From the NCBI GenBank assembly GCA_003576745.1, contig QEVR01000002.1, forward strand, positions 111,874 through 175,873: a stretch of DNA of 64,000 nt, read 5' to 3'. Source of the stretch: Candidatus Uhrbacteria bacterium. Lineage in GTDB: Bacteria; Patescibacteriota; Patescibacteriia; 2-12-FULL-60-25. This document shows positions 58,941 through 64,000 of the stretch, in pieces (the first letter of the stretch is position 1; each line of letters begins with the position of its first letter). The translations under genes and the position numbers were made by a program. The notes under the pieces were generated by a model. That model was not told where the DNA came from and ran no database searches. It worked only from the letters and a program-made list of their open reading frames with translations.

Positions 58941-59468
58941 ATGCGGACCAAAAAGGTCGCGACCCTTATATCGCTTGGCCTGCTTACGCCGGGCATTGCG
59001 CTTGCTCATTGCCCGCTCTGCACGGCAGGCGCCGGACTCGCGGCGGTTATCGCCACGCGCTTTGGCGTGAGCAGCGGAGCAACCGGCATCTTCATCGGCG
59101 CCTTCGCCGTAGCCATGGGCGCATGGATCTCCCGTCTTCTGCCCAAAAAGTATGTCCCGCATCAGGAAACCGCGATCACTGCATTCTCGTTCCTCACGAC
59201 CGTCATTCCGCTCCTGCCGCTCCTGACCCAGTACTCGTCCATCTACGTTGATATCGGCGGGGCATACGGCTCCTGGCTGAACCGCACCTATCTCATCAAT
59301 CTCTTCGTAGCGGGCAGCGTGCTGGGCGGAACGCTCATGCTCATTTCGCCGCGACTCAGCGGATGGGTTACAAACATTCGGCAGGGCCGGCAAGTTCCCT
59401 ATCAGGGGATCGCACTGACCTTCACGCTGCTCATTCTTTCGGCATTCATCACGGAAGTGGTCGTATGA
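58941..59468 (+). CDS. four-helix membrane protein with CPLC
   Basis: 175 residues from ATG 58941, five bp after the DUF411 stop. A hydrophobic start ends in AHCPLCTAGAGLAAVIATRFG (Cys24, Cys27), i.e. a CxxC just before or at the first membrane helix. Helices at ~30-55, ~75-100, ~115-140 and ~150-172. CPLC plus a Gly-rich helix is reminiscent of thiol-redox or metal-transfer membrane proteins. Function unknown. Confidence 0.65.
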   Translation: MRTKKVATLISLGLLTPGIALAHCPLCTAGAGLAAVIATRFGVSSGATGIFIGAFAVAMGAWISRLLPKKYVPHQETAITAFSFLTTVIPLLPLLTQYSSIYVDIGGAYGSWLNRTYLINLFVAGSVLGGTLMLISPRLSGWVTNIRQGRQVPYQGIALTFTLLILSAFITEVVV

Positions 59469-59905
59469 GCACAATCCCCACCATCCTTGCGGGCATTACG
59501 GGAATCTTCTTCCTGCTCCTCTTCATCCAGCGCCTCGTCGGTCGGACATTCTGCGCGTTATGCGCAAGCGTCAGCCTGGCATGGCTTACCCTCTTCGTGC
59601 TGTACCGCCTCGGACAGGAAATTGACCCTGCGATACTCGGCGTTCTTATGGGCGCAAGCGTCACAGGCGCCCTGTACATGCTTTCCGGAAAACTGCCGGA
59701 GCGATTCAGACTCTTCAAGCTCCCGTTCTTCCTTTCAGGCATTCTGGCCGTGTATGCGCTGCTTGGCATCCAGGGAGACATGCTCTCCGCGACGGGATTA
59801 TTGCTTGTCCTTTGGACGGTTTTTGCTGCGGCATATGCGGTGCGGCACCAACCGGCGATGGGCCGCGTGGTTCAGCGAATCATCGCCTGTTGCCGAGATT
59901 GGTAG
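59465..59905 (+). CDS. four-helix membrane protein
   Basis: 146 residues, four helices (IPTILAGITGIFFLLLFIQRL, FCALCASVSLAWLTLFVLYRL, ILGVLMGASVTGALYML, FFLSGILAVYALLGIQGD/LLLVLWTVFAAAYAV). FCALC is a CxxC at the start of helix 2. ATG overlaps the previous TGA (ATGA), so the two are coupled and probably form one complex. Confidence 0.65.
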   Translation: MSTIPTILAGITGIFFLLLFIQRLVGRTFCALCASVSLAWLTLFVLYRLGQEIDPAILGVLMGASVTGALYMLSGKLPERFRLFKLPFFLSGILAVYALLGIQGDMLSATGLLLVLWTVFAAAYAVRHQPAMGRVVQRIIACCRDW

Positions 59906-59923
59906 CTCACGCCCTCCCCTCCT

Positions 59924-60364
59924 ATGAGACCCTATCGGCTCCCCTTCATCCTCGGATCCATTCTAACCGCGCTCATTGCCATAAGCGTATTAGGACAGGC
60001 ATCTCCGCCTCCCGCGAATGCTCCATCGAATGATGCATTCCCGGCCGGAACGGCTGATGTCTTGATTGCGGAACCGCCCCTTGTTTCTCAAAACGGCATT
60101 GACGTATCGATCGATCAGGTGGAACGGGCCGATGGAGTGACGCGCGTCATCTTCTATGCGGACAATCACCGGTATGATCTTTCTACTCTGGACGCCCGGC
60201 CATATTCCCTTCTCGCGGACCAGCAGCCAATCGGCTATGCCCTAGAAGACGGCGGCGCTGGAGGCCATCACATACGAGGCATTCTAACCTTTGCTGGAGA
60301 CCTGCGCGGCCGTCTCCGCATCGGCCTGTCCGAAGATCTCATCTTCAGCTTCCGTATCCTATGA
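59924..60364 (+). CDS. exported protein of the metal/thiol cluster
   Basis: 146 residues: signal/anchor helix (LPFILGSILTALIAISVLGQA) and a beta-rich mature domain (GIDVSIDQVERADGVTRVIFYADNHRYDLSTLD; HIRGILTFAGDLRGRLRIGLSED). No Cys in the mature domain. Probably a soluble or anchored accessory component. Its stop overlaps the next gene by 4 bp. Confidence 0.6.
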   Translation: MRPYRLPFILGSILTALIAISVLGQASPPPANAPSNDAFPAGTADVLIAEPPLVSQNGIDVSIDQVERADGVTRVIFYADNHRYDLSTLDARPYSLLADQQPIGYALEDGGAGGHHIRGILTFAGDLRGRLRIGLSEDLIFSFRIL

Positions 60365-61062
60365 CGGTACGCACGTATCGCATTGAAGGCATGCGCTGCG
60401 GATCATGTGCGCGACGCATTGAAGCCGTCCTCCAAAAAACTGCCGGCATTGAGCAGGTTTCTGTAGATATTCGCACGTCCGTTGCCGTCATCCGGTTTGC
60501 GGAAGCGCCACTCGATACGCAGGCGCTGCAGCGTGCTGTATCGGATGCCGGCGCATATGTGATCCGCGAAACGCCGCCGGACAGCCAAACGGATACGGCG
60601 CGCCGCGACGGCATGTCCTCCGTGGGCTGGGGCATCACCGGGGGGTTCGGCGCGCTGCTGGCGTTCTACCTTATTCAGGCGCTCGGCATGCAAAGCCTTC
60701 GGGCCCCAATAGACTTCGCGACAGAACAATGGTATTTCCTGGCGCCTCTCGTCGCCGGGTTCGCCGTTCAATCCGGCCTCTTCGCGAGCATACGCCGCAT
60801 GCGCCGTATACGCCCGCAAACGCTTGCCGCCTCCGGCGGCGCATCTGCGGGCGCCATGGCGGCATGTTGTATGCATAATATCGCCCTGCTTGTTCCGGTT
60901 CTGGGTTTGGGCGGACTGGCATCCGTTCTCTCGCTCTATCAGCCGCATATCTTCATCACAAGCATTCTCATTACCTGCATGGGCATCGCCATTCTCGCGC
61001 GCAAGCGCAGGAATATGCTCATGCATCTCTCATTCGCTCATCTTTCAACATCATCTCTATGA
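60361..61062 (+). CDS. HMA domain fused to a MerT-like membrane domain
   Basis: 233 residues. Residues 1-68 are a heavy-metal-associated ferredoxin-like domain with GMRCGSC (Cys13, Cys16). A linker leads to about four helices, including GASAGAMAACCMHNIALLVPVLGLGGL with Cys169-Cys170, which resembles the vicinal-cysteine helix of the mercuric transporter MerT (GASSCC...). Such a fusion would catch a soft metal ion (Cu or Hg) with HMA and pass it through the membrane. Specificity not proven. Confidence 0.75.
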   Translation: MTVRTYRIEGMRCGSCARRIEAVLQKTAGIEQVSVDIRTSVAVIRFAEAPLDTQALQRAVSDAGAYVIRETPPDSQTDTARRDGMSSVGWGITGGFGALLAFYLIQALGMQSLRAPIDFATEQWYFLAPLVAGFAVQSGLFASIRRMRRIRPQTLAASGGASAGAMAACCMHNIALLVPVLGLGGLASVLSLYQPHIFITSILITCMGIAILARKRRNMLMHLSFAHLSTSSL

Positions 61063-61334
61063 CGTCTTACGCACACACCCCGGCAGCCGGAACTCCGGAG
61101 CCGGCTCGCCATTCTGGCGATCGGACCCTGACCATTCGTCTGCCAAAATTATCGGCCCTTCCGTTGCAGACAACGGTTCTGCTTCTTCTTATTCTTCTTG
61201 CGGGAATCCAAACGGCGGAACTCTTCGCCATCCGGAACGCGGCGGGGCGCACTATCGCGGCCCCGGCCGCATCTGCCGGATCACCCGCGCCTTCTTCCGG
61301 ATCCGGCCTTCCGTCGATGGTGGGCGGATGCTGA
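61059..61334 (+). CDS. small single-helix protein with C-terminal Cys
   Basis: 91 residues: a hydrophilic start, one transmembrane helix (LSALPLQTTVLLLLILLAGIQTAELF) and a Ser/Gly/Pro-rich tail ending ...LPSMVGGC. The final residue is a lone Cys. ATG overlaps the HMA gene stop and the next ATG overlaps its own end. Likely a small subunit of the cluster. Confidence 0.6.
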   Translation: MTSYAHTPAAGTPEPARHSGDRTLTIRLPKLSALPLQTTVLLLLILLAGIQTAELFAIRNAAGRTIAAPAASAGSPAPSSGSGLPSMVGGC

Positions 61335-62491
61335 AGCGTATGAACCTCCTCCAACAACGGAAAAAGCGTGACGACATGGCTCTGTATACGATTCTTGCCG
61401 TCCTGCTTGGAACAGGCGCGCTCATCGGACTCACGACCGTGTCAGGGCTCTCGCTGGCCGATCGCGAAGCAAAGGAAACGGCGCGTCCCGCCAATATGGT
61501 CGTCACGACCATCGCTTCCCCGTCCTGTACGGACTGCTTCCCGCTCGATTCCGTTCTTGCGTCACTCGCGTCGCAGCCCGTCAATCTTGAAGAGCATCGT
61601 ACCGTATCTTTCCCCTCGGACGAGGCCACTGGCCTTATTTCAACCTATAATATCCAACGCCTTCCCGCGATAATCCTCACGGGAGAAACCGACAAGGAAA
61701 ACGTCCGAAGCTTTCTTTCATCCATCGCGGATGTGCGGAATGGAGCCATGGTTTGGACGCCACCGCAACCCGTGTACATGGATGCTGCCACGGGAGAAGA
61801 AATCGGCCGGGTCTCCATAACCGTTATTCGGGACGCATCCTGTTCGGAATGTACGGATCCATCAAATACGATCGCGCAATTGGAACGTATGGGCGTGCGG
61901 CAGGAATCGCTTACCATGCTCGACTGGAAAACCAGCGAAGCGCAGCAGCTCATTGGCACCTATGCGCTGACGGCCGTTCCCGCCCTCATCCTGTCATCCG
62001 AAGCAGGCCTGTATCCACCGGTCGTGCAGGCATGGACAGGATTTGGCACTACCACTGAAGACGGAACATTCGTGGCAAGCATGCGCATTCCTCCCTATAC
62101 GGAACTGCCCGGAGGACGCATACGCGGCAACGTGCATCTTACGGCTATTACCGATGCCGCCTGTTCGAGTTGCTATGACGTGGGCGCACACCGGAAAATT
62201 CTTGAACAAAACTTTGGCGTACGCATTGCCGATGAGACGACTGCCGATATCAATTCCGCATCCGGAAAACAGCTTGCCTCGCAGTATGGCATTACGGCCG
62301 TCCCTATGATCCTGCTCACCGGGGACACGAAAGCGTATCCGAACCTCGTTACCGCGTGGAAACAAATCGGAAGCATCGAAGAGGATGGTACGCTCGTATT
62401 CCGCGATGTCGGCGTCATGGGAACCTATTATGATCTCCGGAAAGGAACGGTAATCAATCCGTCTTCGGACAGCGCTCCTGCCGGTTCGTAA
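61328..62491 (+). CDS. membrane protein with three thioredoxin-like domains
   Basis: 387 residues: an N-terminal basic stretch and one helix (~18-40), then three tandem thioredoxin-fold-like domains, each with a CxxC near its start: SPSCTDC (Cys67-Cys70), DASCSEC (Cys172-Cys175), DAACSSC (Cys279-Cys282), and each with a cis-Pro-type motif (RLPAI, AVPAL, AVPMI). Domain spacing is 105-107 residues. It probably acts outside the membrane as a dithiol relay. No known triple-thioredoxin family name comes to mind. Confidence 0.75.
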   Translation: MLKRMNLLQQRKKRDDMALYTILAVLLGTGALIGLTTVSGLSLADREAKETARPANMVVTTIASPSCTDCFPLDSVLASLASQPVNLEEHRTVSFPSDEATGLISTYNIQRLPAIILTGETDKENVRSFLSSIADVRNGAMVWTPPQPVYMDAATGEEIGRVSITVIRDASCSECTDPSNTIAQLERMGVRQESLTMLDWKTSEAQQLIGTYALTAVPALILSSEAGLYPPVVQAWTGFGTTTEDGTFVASMRIPPYTELPGGRIRGNVHLTAITDAACSSCYDVGAHRKILEQNFGVRIADETTADINSASGKQLASQYGITAVPMILLTGDTKAYPNLVTAWKQIGSIEEDGTLVFRDVGVMGTYYDLRKGTVINPSSDSAPAGS

Positions 62492-62503
62492 CCCCTCATT
62501 CTT

Positions 62504-63808
62504 ATGTTCATGACTCTCAATACCACCAGACGTCTCCTTCGGCAGACTGGCGCGCTTCCCACAGTCCTGCTCGGGGCCGCCGTCTTGCTCGCCGGGTTAT
62601 ACATTCTGCAGACCCGGACCACCTCATTCGGCGCCTTTGTTCGGATGGCCGCCGACGGGTCATTCGGCGCCTGGAGCATGGCATATGCCGTCGGATCGAC
62701 TCTTCTCGCCGTCCTCGTATCACTCCTGTTCGGCCTGTCCCTTGTCCAGATTGCATGGTTCGGCCATCGTCACCTCCTGCGACGCGATGGAGCTATTAGC
62801 ATACTCAGCGCGGCCGGCGGAACGCTTTTTGCCGCATTTTCCATGGGCTGCCCTGCTTGTGGCGCCTTCCTTCCTGATCTTGTCGGCTTCTCGAATGGCC
62901 TTGCCGCGCTTCCGCTGTACGGACTCGAGCTTAAGGCGCTGTCCGTCGTCCTGTTTGGCGCTTCCGTTGCCTACGGCATGTCCAAAATCGGACGAATCTT
63001 GGCAGAGGAACCGGATGACCCCCGCGCATCAGCGTTCGCATCCAGAGCATCGCGGACGCTTCAATCTCGCACCGCGCAGCGCACGGCGCTCGTGAGCATC
63101 CTCATTGCCATCCTTGCGCTTAATCAGCTTATGATCGGCAGGGTGGCGGTGGCTTTGGGCGCATCGTCTCCGCTCATGGCCATGGGCGACATGCTCCGCG
63201 TGCCTGAAGCGAGCGCAAAAACCATCATCATGCCCATGCCCAACAGCGACGGAAAAACGACTTCGCTCAAAGGAATGCCCACCATTACCGAGGTGCCTGC
63301 AGAACCCAAGAGCGGGACTATGGCGGAACGCGGCATGCATGTAATGATCGCCAAAGGCACGCCGTTCTATGCGCCGAAGGGAATCAGCTTCGATACACCC
63401 GTTGAGGCTCTCGATGCCTGGGGAAGCTATCAAAACCTGGAGCTGACATCGCCAGAAATGCAGCGATTCCAGATGCTCACGAATATGCTCACCTGTAATT
63501 TCTGCTGCGGATCACCCACGGGCGTTACCATGAACAGCAATTGCGGATGCGCCCACGCACAGGCCGCGCGCGGATTCTTCCGGTATATGCTCAAAACTTA
63601 CGGCGAGGCATATTCAAACGATGAACTTATCGGCGAGGCATACCGCTGGCAGGCCGTGTGGTATCCGGCGGGCGTGGTTGAAGACTATTTTCTCGCGACA
63701 GGACGCGGAAATGTCATTGGCCATACCACGCATGGAGGCGCGGGTTCCGACGGCATGCACGGACTGACGCAGGGGACCCAGACAAACACCCGCATCGCAC
63801 CTCGTTAG
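62504..63808 (+). CDS. GCPACG membrane protein with Cys-rich C-terminal domain
   Basis: 434 residues. N-terminal half: about five helices with FSMGCPACGAFLPDLVGFS (Cys116, Cys119) followed by a hydrophobic stretch and EEPDDPRASAF loop; then a periplasmic half with TIIMPMPNSDGKTTS, ending in a Cys/His module: NMLTCNFCCGSPTGVTMNSNCGCAHAQAARGFF. The C-terminal module (four or five Cys) could bind metal or an Fe-S-like site. Last gene of the cluster; a hairpin follows. Confidence 0.7.
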   Translation: MFMTLNTTRRLLRQTGALPTVLLGAAVLLAGLYILQTRTTSFGAFVRMAADGSFGAWSMAYAVGSTLLAVLVSLLFGLSLVQIAWFGHRHLLRRDGAISILSAAGGTLFAAFSMGCPACGAFLPDLVGFSNGLAALPLYGLELKALSVVLFGASVAYGMSKIGRILAEEPDDPRASAFASRASRTLQSRTAQRTALVSILIAILALNQLMIGRVAVALGASSPLMAMGDMLRVPEASAKTIIMPMPNSDGKTTSLKGMPTITEVPAEPKSGTMAERGMHVMIAKGTPFYAPKGISFDTPVEALDAWGSYQNLELTSPEMQRFQMLTNMLTCNFCCGSPTGVTMNSNCGCAHAQAARGFFRYMLKTYGEAYSNDELIGEAYRWQAVWYPAGVVEDYFLATGRGNVIGHTTHGGAGSDGMHGLTQGTQTNTRIAPR

Positions 63809-63812
63809 ACGC

Positions 63813-63851
63813 AAACGCACCCGACGAGACCCCTTTTCGCCGGGTGCGTTT
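63813..63851 (+). terminator. hairpin after the metal/thiol operon
   Basis: AAACGCACCCG/CGGGTGCGTTT, 11-bp stem with a ~17-nt loop. The following T run is short, so termination efficiency is uncertain. Confidence 0.7.
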
Positions 63852-63859
63852 AGGCATGG

Positions 63860-64000
63860 TACGAGTTAGGACCAAGGGAATGGGTTACGGGTTATGGGGT
63901 TCGGGTTATGGGGTTCGGGTTACGGGGCGCATACCGCACCCCCGCATCCCGCTTACCGCATGCCTCCCTACGCAACCACGTCCTACAGGGCGCGGCATGC
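63860..64000. repeat. dispersed repeat with seven-run G-quadruplex motif, cut by window end
   Basis: From 63882 to 63927 seven runs of 3-4 G are separated by TTAC, TTAT or TTC loops; then GGCGCATACCGCACCCCC, CCTACGCAACCACG and the start of the GCGGCATGC core at the window edge. Confidence 0.85.

Overview
The window reads as a fragment of a bacterial chromosome of roughly 50-55% GC (by eye) from an uncultured lineage, most plausibly Candidate Phyla Radiation/Patescibacteria. This is an inference from a compact genome with a B12-dependent (class II) ribonucleotide reductase, a UvrD-type helicase fused to a PD-(D/E)XK nuclease, many short two- to four-helix membrane proteins without recognisable family, and standard use of TGA as stop (for example serS). 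No rRNA or phage block is present. The only intact RNA gene recognised is tRNA-Trp(CCA).

Layout. 1-12.3 kb: end of a glycosidase-like gene, a ROK kinase, a DEDD exonuclease, nrdJ under two NrdR boxes, nucleoside/membrane proteins, rmuC, and two unknown genes with their own promoters. 12.7-22.8 kb (minus strand): serS-alr-ftsQ, lysS, greA, then mreB-mreC-mreD-PBP2, a cell-wall and cell-shape block. 23-33 kb: membrane proteins, a DciA-like protein, the helicase-nuclease, glyA-folD (one-carbon metabolism) and an amino-acid permease. 33-38 kb: dnaB, ybaB-recR, rplU, a candidate structured RNA, and tgt. 38.1-40 kb: a tyrosine recombinase divergent from an AT-rich gene that sits in what looks like a complete integron gene cassette (attI-like junction, 876-bp cassette, 142-bp attC). 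40-51 kb: cation exchanger, methyltransferase, CopB-type metal ATPase, DsrE protein, large membrane protein and an acetolactate-synthase-like enzyme. 51-57 kb: unknown small genes, tRNA-Trp, MFS transporter, CBS protein and lipoprotein. 57-63.8 kb: membrane proteins and an eight-gene, overlapping, cysteine-rich operon (DUF411, CxxC membrane proteins, an HMA domain joined to a MerT-like membrane domain, a protein with three thioredoxin-like domains, and a GCPACG membrane protein), which I read as an undescribed metal/thiol handling system.

Three genome-wide habits stand out. First, about eighteen intergenic loci carry one dispersed, degenerate repeat family: a G-rich arm of GGGTTACGGGTTATGGGG-like words, often a GC palindrome centred on GCGGCATGCCGC, and a C-rich arm of CCTACGCAACTACG-like words. 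It has also invaded the tgt coding sequence in frame. Second, at least ten genes have a -10 hexamer 6-9 nt upstream of the ATG and no Shine-Dalgarno sequence, predicting leaderless mRNAs, while a few genes have strong Shine-Dalgarno sites. Third, open frames commonly run upstream from true starts through the stop-free repeat DNA, so naive start calls are too long for glk-like, glyA, permease and other genes.
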